Part shown: positions 1 through 13,300 of the stretch, piece after piece
How the letters are laid out: every line of letters starts with the position of its first letter
Position numbering within the stretch: position 1 is the stretch's first letter
From: Lepisosteus oculatus
Taxonomy: Eukaryota > Chordata > Actinopteri > Semionotiformes > Lepisosteidae
Direction: 5' to 3'
Length of the DNA: 64,000 nucleotides
Assembly (NCBI RefSeq): GCF_040954835.1
Contig: NC_090712.1
Location: 6,705,284 to 6,769,283, forward strand
Position numbers and translations under genes: made by a program
Notes under the pieces: generated by a model
Database searches by the model: none
The model's input: only the letters and a program-made list of their open reading frames with translations
What the model was told of the DNA's origin: nothing

Positions 1-2030
1 AGCTCATTTAAAGCCAAAAGATAATTCTTGGTCTGGATCTTCCTACCTTAAGAATACCACCCCTTTTCATTCCAAAAATGAAAACACAAAACGATGACTG
101 TGTACTCTATGATGTTTAACTGACTGTATTAGACAACATAGAATCAAAAACAAAAATCATGATTACATCATGTTAAGAAAACCCTCCTGCCCATTCGGAA
201 ACATTGTGGGAATATATTATGTTTCCTTTTTTTTACATCCACATGTCCTGGAACCCTTGTCAAGATCGGAGAAACCATGCGTGCCAAAATACACCGGATA
301 TTTTGGCCAAAAACCTGGTTCTTTTTCTCAAGAAGCTCAAGCTTAGCCAAAAATAAGCAGTTCAGCTAGACAATGATCCAGAGTTTATGTTTTTACATCT
401 GCATTTGTGATTCTAACTCAAGACAGCTCACTAGTGGAAACCAAATGATCTGAAGGACTTAATGCAATTATACAAAAAGTAATGTTCATAAATTTCCCGG
501 CTGAACCGTGAGAGCACAGTACAGGAGGTGTCAGTGTAATCCCACCAGAGCAGGATTTACAAAATATTAATAATAGGGTTGTTCTGGAAATAAATATGAC
601 CCTCATGTTTTCTGGACTTACAGTACTTATTACATAAAAAACTTTGCCCTGTGCAATGTTATTAATATTACTGTATAATTGATTTGGAATATTTAATTAA
701 CTTTATTAAGTCTGTAAATCTTTCAATTATTTGGTATTTGATCCTATTTCATCAGGGATATGAATACAATTGAAGGGCACTAAATATTATATAATACATC
801 ACATAATGTTGTTTTGTTTTATCAGGGTTTGTAAAGTTACAGTATAATAAGCCACTTGTTCCTTTTGTCTTAAAGTGTATTGTACATTAAATTACAAAAC
901 ACCAGAACATGAAGCCTCCTTTTCTTAATGTATTTTCCCAACATAAATCACCTTTTTGGATAGGTTCCAGCTGTAATCTTTGATGGCCAGCCTGTTAAGA
1001 AAAGTATGCATTTTATGTCTTCTAATGCTTTCGATGATTAAAAATGCATGACTTGTCTAAACAAATATATCAAAACTTTGGCCTTAAGAAGTACAAGATG
1101 TCTTCTAGCTCACCTTTATGCTTGAAGAATTTGTATCTGTTATTTTACCAGTACTGAGCCTGGGTAAAATGTACTCAATTGTGATCGAATTCTCAGTTGC
1201 AATGACTAATAACTAATTCTTGCATAATTCCTAATGCAATAAATGTTAAAGGGTTAAAATAAGTGACGTTAAAGAGCACCCATTTAAGCATCAATACATT
1301 TGCTAGAGAGCAATCTAAGTGAAGGCTGTTGTTTGAGGGTAAAACAGACATGTCCCACCCAGAATTAACACCCACAACTCTCCAGTGTGGAGGCCAGAAC
1401 CCTCACCCCTCATTCTTCCCCAGGGTGGAGCTCGGTTCGCATTGTTTTTAATGCATGTGCTGTCCCCTTTTCATTGCTATTGGGGAAAGTAGTGTGCTAC
1501 ACATGCTCATGCTTGCATGAGCACTGGCCTGTTTTTTTTTTTTTTTAAAGCACGTGGGTCTATAAACAGCCCACAGCTGAATTGCAAGAGTGTCCTTCCT
1601 TCTCAGATTTCTCTCCAAATATGAAAAAAAAATCTTCTGGCAAGATAAGAGGTGCACTGTCCACCTCTTTCCCCAACTAGAAGCAGCTGCAATGTTACTG
1701 CTTTGCACTCAGCAGCTTATCTTTGGTAAAAGCCAGTGTAAACCTCTGCAAATGCAATGGAAAGCAAACTGGTTAAATGTTCTAATTCCAAATACATTAA
1801 CTTCATTGCAGGAAACAAAAGTCCAGGTGGGTTTATGCACCTTTTATCTGTCTGTTTAATGTGTTGAAAAGACAATTTTACACCAAGTTGATAGACATGA
1901 AATTGCCAACAATATTCTTGTTTCATTTAAATAAAGTTTGTCATTTGAAGACTAGGACCAGTGTAAAGCACGTGTGTGAGCCACATGCTGCGAGTCCCAT
2001 TAAAAGCAACTGCTGATGGAGCAAAGCAGA
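1..2030. other. Intergenic, no gene seen
   Basis: AT-rich sequence on the downstream side of MAP1LC3C. Open frames are at most about 90 codons, with no recognisable domain and no exon-like coding signal bounded by splice sites. A poly(T) run lies near 1532-1545. Confidence 0.6.
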
Positions 2031-2247
2031 GCCATCCATTTTCCAACCCTTTTTCTAAACCGGGGCTGCAGGGGAGCCAGAGCCTATCCTGGCACACAAT
2101 GGGCACAAGGCAAGGACACAGGAGAAGCCATTACATCACTGGAATATGCGAGGAAACCCACAAGCTCCACACCGATAGCACCTCAGAAACTGAACCCAGT
2201 GTTCCATCACTGTGAGGCAGCAATGCTAACTACTGTGCCATCCCAAG
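2031..2247 (+). repeat. Dispersed SINE-like repeat, family A
   Basis: Shares the order of motifs seen in the 9.95 and 21.7 kb copies: CATCCATTTTC-type start, GGGGAGCCAGAGCCTATCC, GGCACAAGGCA, GAGGAAACCCAC, CAAGCTCCACACCGA, then a GAGGCAGCAATGCTAAC end. This is a common ray-finned-fish interspersed repeat. I do not assign a database name. Confidence 0.7.
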
Positions 2248-2302
2248 TCGGGTCATTAAACACTAATCGAATAAGCAGCCCACCAGTTCAAGAATTCTAC
2301 AA

Positions 2303-2308
2303 TTTATT
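2303..2308 (-). terminator. Candidate poly(A) signal of MAP1LC3C
   Basis: AATAAA on the minus strand, about 195 nt downstream of the MAP1LC3C stop codon. It is the first canonical hexamer I noticed after the stop. It lies just past a dispersed repeat, so it could be incidental. Confidence 0.4.
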
Positions 2309-2502
2309 TTACTCAATTAAGGAAAAAAAACACCACCTTAAAAATACCTCAATTACAAAAACAGCCACATAAAATTTTTTTTAAATACAAACTCCACAAA
2401 GGTTTGCCATCATCTGGACCTGCCGATGTTCCCCCTTGAAATAACACCTCAGCGTTGTGATGTGTCCAATGCTACAGTTAAGCCGAGGTTGTAGGATTGT
2501 CT

Positions 2503-3552
<1,050 letters not shown>

Positions 3553-3740
3553 CTTGATAGGCGATTCCACTAACCTGAAATTGCCCTGCTTATCATAGCA
3601 CTGGAATTGTAGGAGGTTAGCTAGCTGGCCGAATTTAAATGCCCTGTTCGCGCTGACGTCATTTCGCGGCGTGGCCGTGTAAATAGCCCATCGCTAATTG
3701 CATTGGCTGTCAGATGCTCGATCACGTAGTGAAAAAAACC
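3553..3740 (-). promoter_or_regulatory. MAP1LC3C proximal promoter with palindromic CRE
   Basis: The region upstream of the MAP1LC3C start contains a perfect cAMP-response element, TGACGTCA, at 3654-3661, about 100 bp from the ATG. Around it is a short CpG-bearing stretch (3648-3675) in an otherwise AT-rich neighbourhood. No TATA box is obvious. CREB/ATF control is an inference from the site alone. Confidence 0.5.
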
Positions 3741-3948
3741 GTAAGGAAGTTGGAGAAATATGGAAGAGTTCTTTTTGTGGTGGTAATCTGACACTCTTAC
3801 TTTCCAGAAAAATGCAACAACATATTGTTTGCAAACTTTTAAATTTAAAGTTACGAAATCTACAAGATAGATAAGGGGTAATGCACATTTGAACACTACA
3901 AACTGCATTTATTAGTCTTCCGTCAAAATCTGTTTCTGAGTTTAGTGG

Positions 3949-4214
3949 TAAATTCACTTCGAGTAGAATTTAAATGTCTTACAGTAACCTCTTTAGGCGT
4001 TCATCTAAATTGCAATTACTCCATCTTTAAAATAGAGTTTATATATTGAAGATCATACAGAGGAAATAAATCTAGGGATTTGTTTTCATTATGTGTTCAG
4101 ATTCGCTCAGATAACAAAGTATTGTATGAGTTATGATAGTCTATTATGATAGTTATGATAAACCTATTTGTAGTAAATTCACTTCGAGTAGAATTTAAAT
4201 GTCTTAGAGTAACC
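3949..4214. repeat. 41-bp direct duplication, two copies
   Basis: The 41 bases at 3949-3989 recur at 4174-4214 with a single C/G difference, 225 bp apart. Both contain the core CACTTCGAGTAGAATTTAAA. They lie upstream of MAP1LC3C. It looks like a recent local duplication rather than a known transposon. Confidence 0.8.
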
Positions 4215-7200
4215 CAAGTTTATTCATTGAATCTTTTCTGAAATAATATTAAACATAGTTCTTGAACAGAGCCCACTTTTTGAGGTTTTAAGGAGAGGGA
4301 GTTTGAGTTTACAAGCAAACAGTTCTTGTTGAAGTACCGAGCTTAGAATACTTACCGATCCTGCATTTCAGCATTACCTGGATAGGTGTAACAAGACCAG
4401 TGTTGCAGCTGAAAAAACAATTTACAATAGGTTTTAACAGAAGAGCCAAACGAAAATTACACTCCCTGTGATTTCAGTAAATTTTAATCACTATAAACCA
4501 GAAACAGCACCTTAAAATTGTCCTCAGAAGTCTCATGGTATTATAACAAAGCTGTGTAGACGGCAGAATTTGTTTTTTACTACTGTCATTTTAATTTAGA
4601 TTTAATTTTGAAACATTATTTTAGATGCCAGAAATTCAGAAACATTAAAAATTGTAACAATGATAAAAAGCTGTTCAGCTAAACTGACTCATTTGGTTGC
4701 TAATCACTAAGTAATTCAATGGTCTCACTTAGCCAGGATATTAGCTTTGGCTTTTTTGACGACATGGCTGGGTAGCTTCTTACAAACTCCCATAACACAT
4801 TGTACAAAAATTAGATCTTAATATCAGAACATTATTAGTGCATTAATTCTGAACATTAAGAATGGCATAACAATGGTCTGTGGAATTTAGGATTTGTAGG
4901 TTCATAGTGTACATTCTCATGAGGAAAGAAACAGAAAGTTCAGTGGGATATAGTTTGCCAGTATGATTACTGTGAGCTGAAAGACTCGGTTATTTGTTTT
5001 CTCTCCTCAACAGGAAGGTCTTACAGAATGCCGCACTGACTTCTGTATTAAACACTTATATCTATAGATAGTCCATTTCTGGAGTGATTTTCATTTCATT
5101 TTCATAATTTACTGAAGGACTGCCTTAAACATGTGCTCTGTGGTCCCAAATGAGTTTCTTCCTATCAGAGTTCAGTATTTACAGTCTCAGGGCCATCCTT
5201 AAATTAAATTCAAAGAGTATGAAAGAATTTCACCCAATAGGGGAGAGTATACATTTTTTAAAGGTTGTCTTTTATTACTGGTGTGTGTTTAGGATGGTAT
5301 GTGAAGATGTGTTGGGTGGATGTTGTTTATTATTGGCTCAATGTTGCATATTTGTATGGATGTCTTTTAATTGTATGGGCTCACTATACCAAATTCCATG
5401 CAACTAGTTCTTATGACAGCCAAGTATTGAAAAACATGCAACAATATTCCATAAATGGTGGAATGGTGGTCCATGAAACCAATATTTTTTAACATCTTTG
5501 TCTATATAAAGCATAAAGGCCAGAGCACACAGGTCTTTGCAGTCAAATGTGATTTTTTTATTGACATGGTAGACCTTGTTTATAAACCTAAAAGCAGAGA
5601 TATATGTATGGAAATCTTTCTTCAATAAAATGTTAGGCATGAAATGAGTTTTGGAAAAGTCAAGAAATTTCAGGTGTTCCCTGTGACCTACTGCAGCTGT
5701 TGTAAACCACTTTGCAGAGGAGTAGGAAATGCCAGCTCTGCTAGTAATATGTCCCCTAGTCACCCAGGAATGGGGAGATAACAATGCAGGCTTAACTAAG
5801 AACAAAGCAAACAATGTAACCCAGAGGAGTTACAGACTTGGTGGAGAGGGGAATGTGTAGAATCCAATGACTTACTGAGCTTAATTAAGGACATTTTTCT
5901 ATTGGTGGGTAAAATATTTTAATAAAGTTCATTCTCAGATTTTTCTTTTTTTTTGTAATCTTTGTTTGTGTAACCCACCACCTTTTAACTGGGGTACACA
6001 TTTTGGCATTGCTTTGGTTACGTATATTTAAGATTGGTATTTGGTAACTCACAGTCTTACAGTTTCTTTATGTGCTTGCTGAACTTTGAACCTGCGCCAG
6101 TTAGCCAAATCTCCACTGCCATAGTATACGTTGGCCTGTAATGTTTGAGGGCTGTTATCCAGGGTAATGCACCTAATCATTGTGATTTTCATCATTGTGA
6201 TTTTCCTTGCATGGCATGTGCAAAGGTTACTGCAGTCACTTACTTCCAGTACTGAGCCTGTGATCTGCTTTTGTCTAAAGTTTCCATAAGACGCTTCAAA
6301 AAACTTTAAAAAGGGCAGCCAGATTGAAACAAAATCTGTGAAGAGACATGACAGGACATGAAAATAACACACTAAAGTGCCCATCTTAGCTCAAGGCACA
6401 TTAAATACCTACAGTGGTTCACCTGGTGATATAATTAAATCTGACAGTTTGAAATTCTAATGGTGGTTTTGGGAGGATGGACACATAGCAATATCGGGAC
6501 ACTAGCTCATGTACAGAAATGTCTTCGCTCTGTGTCTGAACAATAGGATGAGACAGTGTTCCAGTTAATTAGGGCAGTATTATTGTTTCTAATTAACAAT
6601 TATGAGTCAACATTATTCTTACCCTTGAACTTTAACATGTTCTCCTAGTTCTTCAGAGGATTTTTTCAGAGCCAATAGTTTTCCCTGCATTGCAGTGGGT
6701 TTAAGTGCTCTTGCCTTCAATTAGAAGCTCCCAGGCAGATACGAAGCCTAAGCATCTGTGTACTAACATACCTTTCAGTACATGTAGAAAGTGTTTATCG
6801 GTCCCTGGACTTCACTATAGTTTTAAAGAACACTTATGTATATATAAAATTGAAATCCCCCCAGATCTTACACATAGAATTGATTGTGTTTTCATTGCTA
6901 AACAAAACTCCTTCTTAAATATAATACATATTATCACACAAAAGTCAGATTGAAATATTCCATTCACAATGGATGTACTGTTAGTAGCTGAAAGATGAGG
7001 ACTACTGTAGCTGTTTAGTATTTGGAACTTTAAAATTATTTTTGACAAGGCTGTTAAATGAGCTCTTAAAAAACTTTTTTTCCTGTGCTTGCATGTATTC
7101 TGATCTTGTCTATATACAGTAGTATCTACTTTTGCAGACTGTACATTTTATGGCCTATTTGCACCACAACAATGTTGTGACAACTGAAGTGTGACCTAGA

Positions 7201-7825
7201 GAACTGAAAAAAAATTTCTTTGCTGACTTAATTGGCTCTAGTATGCATCATTTTAAAATATATGACTAATTTCTCTGTTTGAGAGGATAATAGAGAGTTA
7301 ATGGCGATGACACAATGGCAAATATACCGAAGCAAAAATCCTTCTACATCTTTCAAAGGCTTCTTTTTCTGAAAAACAAAAAAATGTTTAGATAGATCCT
7401 GATATTGCCCACAGAAATTTCTATGCAGAGCAGCTTTTCTTTAAATATTTACTTTGGCCTTTTGCCCCAGGTATTGAACACAACTGTGGACCAATAACAG
7501 TAGACTTTATAGGTTTTTACTGATCACTGTCTCTTTAGGTTAGGAGTCCATTAGATAGGGGCTGAAAAGCTCTTCTGAGGGCATTGATTTAGGATTTTTG
7601 AATTTGCTCTTACAGCACCACTAGTTGCTCTTTCTAGACAATTTGTTAGGAATCCATACCGTTGAAACCCTTTTTATATTCCAAAATATTTTGTCTTACA
7701 TAATGGCTGTCATGTGGTACAAATGAGACCACTTCTCATGGAATTATACTGTACACATTGTGTTGCATAGATACATCCATCAACAAGGACAAGTCTGAGA
7801 CACTAGTTAACCTAGTCACTGTATC
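4215..7825. other. Intergenic between MAP1LC3C and EIF2AK2, first part
   Basis: AT-rich sequence. The longest frame (5404-5814, minus, 136 codons) has no recognisable domain and no splice context. No RNA gene was found. This stretch appears to be plain intergenic DNA. Confidence 0.55.
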
Positions 7826-7985
7826 TTTAGAAGGAGAGAGGAACCTGCCTCCCGAAAAAAAGCTCAAATTTATAGGGAGAACACACAAACTTCACACAGA
7901 AGGTACACAGAGAAGGCATCCCAATCAGGAATTGAATCCAGGACCCAAGAGCAGTGAGGTAACTGCGCCACCACACCTCCATATC
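7826..7985 (+). repeat. Dispersed repeat family A, 3' fragment
   Basis: Only the 3' half of the family is present: AGGGAGAACACACAAACTTC, then a tRNA-like end with AGGAATTGAATCCAGGACCC and GCAGTGAGGTAACTGCGCCACC. It matches the ends of the copies at 2.1 and 10.1 kb. Confidence 0.65.
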
Positions 7986-8317
7986 ACCTGACTTCCATCA
8001 TATTTAAAGTTGCTTTATTACACTTTTTCATTTATTTAAAGGGTTCCAAAATGATAAATGAATTTAAAAAATCACAACACATCCAAATGTTTATGTCAAA
8101 TGTTCTTTATTAATTTCCACCCAAAACAAAACGTTTTTTCCTATCCTTACTCTTTCAGATATGTCTATACGAATACACTGCATTACCCAGACACAAATCT
8201 GTTAAGCACAAGTGATAATATCTGAATTTTAAATTTTCAAGAGACATGAAACATCTAAATACACAACAAAGACAGCAGCACTCATTTTTGCTATTGCAAA
8301 TTTTAATGTATATTGAC

Positions 8318-8440
8318 ACCTGAAGAAGGCTCCACGGCCGAAACGTTGTGTTCTCTTTCTTCTTTTTTTCAGCATGGAATAAACCTATTACTTGTTCCTT
8401 TGCAGCCTACGCATGCTGACACAGCTACCCACCTGATGTA
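8318..8440 (+). repeat. Fold-back element, right arm only
   Basis: CCTGAAGAAGGCTCCACGG, then TTTTTCAGCATGGAATAAAC, then TTGTTCCTTTGCAGCCTACG. The same arm occurs near 11.7, 34.1 and 56.3 kb, and inverted near 34.0, 49.9 and 56.15 kb. Confidence 0.75.
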
Positions 8441-8464
8441 TATTAAACTATACATTTATACTGT

Positions 8465-8550
8465 AAAAAAGGGGGTGTCCTTCGGATGAGACGTAAAACT
8501 GAGTTCCTGACTTTCCGTAGTCATTAAAAGTCACGGGGTGTGTCTCGAAG

Positions 8551-8581
<31 letters not shown>

Positions 8582-8820
8582 CAAATTTTACTCTGGCCTT
8601 TATCAATCATGGCCTCCTAATAATCCCCATCTATGAACTGACTTCATCATCCTTCTCTCCTCCCCACTGAGAGCTGGTGTGTGGTGAGCGTACTGGTGCA
8701 CTTTGGCTGCTGTCACATCATTCTTGTAGGGAGCTACACATTGGTGGAGGGGAGTCCCCATTACCTGTAAAGTGCTTTGAGTGGAAATGTAAGCATTATT
8801 TCTTTTTAAATTTAAGTATT
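8465..8820 (+). repeat. SINE tail (5S-SINE family), head missing
   Basis: Carries GGATGAGACGTAAAACTGAG, GGTGTCCTGGCCAAATTTTA, CCACTGAGAGCTGGTGTG and CTGTAAAGTGCTTTGAGTGG. The same tail blocks occur in the 52.6 kb copy, which has a 5S-rRNA-like head. This copy lacks that head and is probably 5'-truncated. Confidence 0.7.
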
Positions 8821-9944
8821 ATTATAAACCAAGCATCCTAATCTTATAGTCACCTCTCTTAGTGTTTGCCACGCCGATAACTGACTGCCTACCAGGCCAC
8901 AAAAAAAAGTAAAAAATGATACTTCTGAGATCTGCCTTATTTAATAGTTGTTTCCTCCATTGGCTTAAATAAAAAAAATCAAATAATTAAAATAAATGGT
9001 AATCTAGTCTAGCTGGTGGCTCTATGCGTAGACAACATGTCTGTTTATTAGATAAAAAATATATTTCTATGGTTACATTAGCAAATTCCTAACCAAAAGG
9101 CCAAAATGATATTCATGAGATGGTTGACAGTAATAAAATTAAAATTTATATGTTCCAACATGGAATACTTAAGGCCAAATTCTTATAATTTACAAAGCAA
9201 ACTTCATTCTTACACTTTAGAGACACCAAAAAACAAAACCATTATTCATAAAGGGCAAAATATAAAATAGTATTTTAAAAACATGTTTACAGTTTACAGT
9301 TAGCAGCACAACATATCATAAGAATACCACAGTCAAGGTTCACTGATTACTTTCTTTAAATCCCATGTAATGTTTCATTGACACAGATTTAGACATTGAG
9401 AGGAATCTTGTATTACTGCATTGAGTGACCAGAAAACGTATATCACAGACTAATGGCAATGACAGATAAAATGATTGCTTGATTAACGAGCACCTTGGTA
9501 AATAATGCTTAATGATCTGTACTATAATTTTTCCAGCTTTCTTTATCAGTTCAGAGTATTAAAAACTACCAGATGTTTTCCCAGTAACCTCACTCTTAAA
9601 GTGACGTTTGCAGAAGGTGCAATTGCCATATAACAGAGTGGTTAGTGTTAATATTGAACATTTAATGATTATTCGTCATACTGGTCAAGTACAGTACATT
9701 ACGGAGACAAAGAATGGTATGACACTCAAATTAGTAACATCACAATTTGAATGAATACATACAATACCTATGAGAACCCACTTAAGGCTCAATGTGCATG
9801 CTTGGCACATTAAATTATTTTTCTCTTTCGATAGATTACCTTTAGACAGATTTAAAAAACAGTATCCAAAAGAGGAACATGATTCTATACTGATGGATTA
9901 AATTCACAACACCATCAGCTTTCTGGTCTTGTTTTTTTAGCCTT
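8821..9944. other. Intergenic, no gene seen
   Basis: AT-rich DNA downstream of the EIF2AK2 stop. It may include part of a long EIF2AK2 3' UTR, but I could not fix the poly(A) site. No coding signal was seen. Confidence 0.5.
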
Positions 9945-10240
9945 TCATTCATTCATTCATTTTCAAATTCCTTTATGCCAATGCAGAGTTACAGGGAATG
10001 TGGACAAGCAACAGGCAAAAGCCATTCACTACATGCGGAATGGGAAGTCAGTCCATGGCTGGACACACTCACACCAGGGCCAATTTTCCCAGGAACCAAT
10101 TAAACTACCAGTAGGCTTTTGGACTGTGGGAGGATATCGGAGCATCCAGAGGAAACCCACACTGGGAAAACATACAAACTCCATTTAGATAACACCCAAG
10201 GAATTCAGCCCTGGGTCCCAATGCTCCACTGTACCGCCCC
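9945..10240 (+). repeat. Dispersed repeat family A, near full length
   Basis: Runs from a CATTCATTCATTCATTTTC start through GACAAGCAACAGGCAAAAGC, CACACTCACACCAGGGCCAA, TTTTGGACTGTGGGAGGATA and AGAGGAAACCCACACTGGGA to GTCCCAATGCTCCACTGTAC. It lies just downstream of the EIF2AK2 stop, so it may fall inside the 3' UTR in antisense orientation. Confidence 0.75.
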
Positions 10241-10362
10241 ACGTGATTATACTGTATATTAAGTGCAAAAACAGTTTGTTTCGTTGGTTGGCAACCCTGT
10301 TTACATCATTTAAAACACAATCATGTACACATTTTTGATTAAGACATTTGTTGTCTGAACCT

Positions 10363-13300
10363 TTATATAGTTTTTGAGTCTTGAAGTTCACTTGCGCTTT
10401 TCAACAGCACTTTCAAATTTTTGGCGATCTTTGAGGCCTCTGGTCTTTCTTCCGGCTCTTGAGAAAGCATCTGCTCAATTAATTTATGCTGTAAAATACA
10501 AAAAAACAATTGGATACGATTATTTAATTTGTTCACATCTGAGGTAGCATGTAAAAAGCGTGCTCGGACATTGTCTTGCTGTATGTTTTCTGAAGTTTCA
10601 GGCACTGGATTTTCAGGCAATTTTTACTTATGTTCCCATTAAGTTCAATTCTATTTATTTACTACTCCACATGTAACTCCAAAACATAATGAATTTCCAC
10701 CTAGGGTGAAAACAGATCCAAAAGAAACATTGTGCACACAGAGAGACCACTACAAATGTTGAGACTAGCCAGGTATTAACCATTGCCTCTAGATTCTTAG
10801 CACACCACCAAACCCATTTCTAATTGCTATAACAGCAGTACGCGCGTAAGACATGGAAAGTTATAATGATGCTTCAATGCATCAGCTGAAGGTACAGTAA
10901 GTTACTGTTAGGAATCACCTTGGGGGTACAATTAAGAACAGTGTTTCCCTTGTTCTGCAATACAGCAGAATTGTCACGGTTGAGGTTCTAGTGCTGGCAT
11001 GACTTTCTGCAAATGTCTTAATCAAAATTCGCTGTAGAAACTGAAATGCATTGCCACAGTTTTATGCAAATACCCTACGACTATGCAGATTTTTTTTTTC
11101 TGTTATTCTAGATAGAATAGAATAATGCAGTTTCCAAATCTTTGTAAAAATAACTTATTAATGCATTTAGTGACAGCAGTACAGGCATTTACACATTTCT
11201 AAGCTAAACATATTTTTTGAACAAGTAGTGCTGTCATATTTCTGGGAAAAAAAACTGAAGTCCGGTACTTTGCAGTAATTACTTGCATGTATTATTTTCC
11301 TAAAACAATATGCATCAAATAGCATTAACAGTAAACACTGCATGTTTTACCTCATTGTGGTGCTGCTTACAAAACTCTGAAGGGAACTCTCTGTTTCGTA
11401 TGCTGTGCCATGTCTGTGAATGAAATAATGTCATTTAGTCATTCTCATAATGGAAGACAAAAATAAGAGCAATCGGAAGGTATCCTATTCTTATCTCTTC
11501 ATATATAGGATTAATATTGGCTAGGTGCCAGGTCCTCCTACTGTGTCCAGACCTACAATCTGAACTGTTTGTGCTGATAAGTCATGTTAGGAATAATCTG
11601 AAAGTTTCTTTTCCACAGATTCACGAAATGTAGGGCACTTGTGGAAAAAAGCAAACAAAAAACTAGGCTCCACAGCCGAAATGCTGTCTTTCTTTTTTTC
11701 TCTTTTCAGCATGGAATAAACCTTTACTTGTTCATTGCAGCCTACGCCTGCTGATGCAGCTACAGTACCTACTTGAACTATGATAATCTTAAATAGCCAA
11801 TTATTTAAATAAAGGTTTCCATCTCTTTTTTTAATGAAAAATATTGCATAATGAGATGGCAGAGCATAGCCCAAAATGAGCCCTCAAGGGCCAAAAATAC
11901 AGATCCATGTGCAAAGTACAAATCTTTTAGCAAATTTTTCATTCATATGAATTAGTGATGTTCACATTCCAGGATATGCTTGTACTGTATGATATACTTA
12001 CTTTTTGCCTTTCAGTCTTTGTTTTGAATCTCCAAAGGAGCTCAAAGAAAATCAATCCTAATGGAAAAATATCCACCTTTTCCCCATATTGGTTCTGGGT
12101 CTCCTGTCAAACCAATATTTAAAAATCAATTCAAAGCACCTGTTTTCAATGCATCAATGCATATATGTGATCAATGCATATATGACACATGACACATTTG
12201 ATCTACAACAGGCAGCTGTAGAGAACTGTTTCCACACCTACAACAGAGATTTGATTGATTGTGGGTTATGGATTGCCATTCACTGCCAGTTCACTTTGGA
12301 TGACCCAGCTCATGGAACTCCTATCTGCTGCAACTGACACAACTAACTGATGGTGGCAGTAATGTTACCAACTTGTAGCCTTTCAAATCATGGATGCTAA
12401 GCACCTGGACCTGGTCAGTGCTGGGATGCAGCTGCTGCTGCCAAGTGGTGCTGGTGGACCAGTAGGTGGTGCTCTTCCTCCAGGCCAAACCAATGACCAG
12501 GGGCACTGCTGTGGGAGCTGCCATCCTTCGGATTGAGACATTAAATCTAGTCCTGACTACTTGTTCATTAAAGATCCCATGACACAGTTTGTAAGAGCAT
12601 GTGTGCTAACAACAGTATCATGCCTTAATTCTCTTCTAGGCTTGTGCAATCTTTGGAGAAGCAGCTGAGCTCCAACTGTGGAACTGGTTAAACACATCAG
12701 ATACATCTAGATTTAGTTTTCTTTACATGCCATCACAGTAAACAACTTCAATAACCTTTTAAAGCAGGAAGATGGTGTCTTGTGTTGATGGACTAATTTC
12801 CCCAATTACTCTCAGACTCATATCTCCATAATTTAAAAGGAAGGTTCCTTCTTCACTTGAATTCACTTGAAGTCCTGCGATTTCTCTCTCTCCCCCATTG
12901 ATTACTGGGATAGACTGTATTGAAGAATTTTAAAATTCATATGGAGAGGAAGTGGCCACGAATTAAGTTCTCCACGTTACAGTCAGATGTTGATACAGCT
13001 CTATTATTTTGTGTGGTCTTTTGAAAAAATAAAATTACGAAAAATATTGTTTACTTAAAAATTAAACTTGTCTGCGTTACCTGTTCTGGACTCATGTAAG
13101 TGACTGTTCCTGTTCGTTTAGTCCTCTGAATTGAGTTGCTGTCACTTTCATTTATCGCAGATGTTGCCAGTCCAAAATCTCCAATCTTCACTGTTCGTTC
13201 ATGGCTGAATAAGATGTTTGGTGGCTAAAAAAGAACTAGATTTATTAGGGCCAGAGTTAAACTTGGGGCTGTGCATTTTCATGTTATCATTTTGAAGTTC

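Noticed and set aside
4340-4420. Possible small exon on the minus strand (TTTTTTCAG ... GTAAGT)
   Set aside because: Splice-like ends exist, but it encodes nothing recognisable and MAP1LC3C needs no upstream exon. It could be a 5' UTR exon, but there is no further support.
5404-5814. 136-codon open frame, minus strand, intergenic
   Set aside because: No recognisable domain, ordinary AT-rich composition, no splice or promoter context. Its length is within chance for 64 kb of six-frame sequence.
6049-6384. 111-codon open frame, minus strand
   Set aside because: Contains an internal sequence duplication (ATTGTGATTTTC) and no family signature; looks non-coding.
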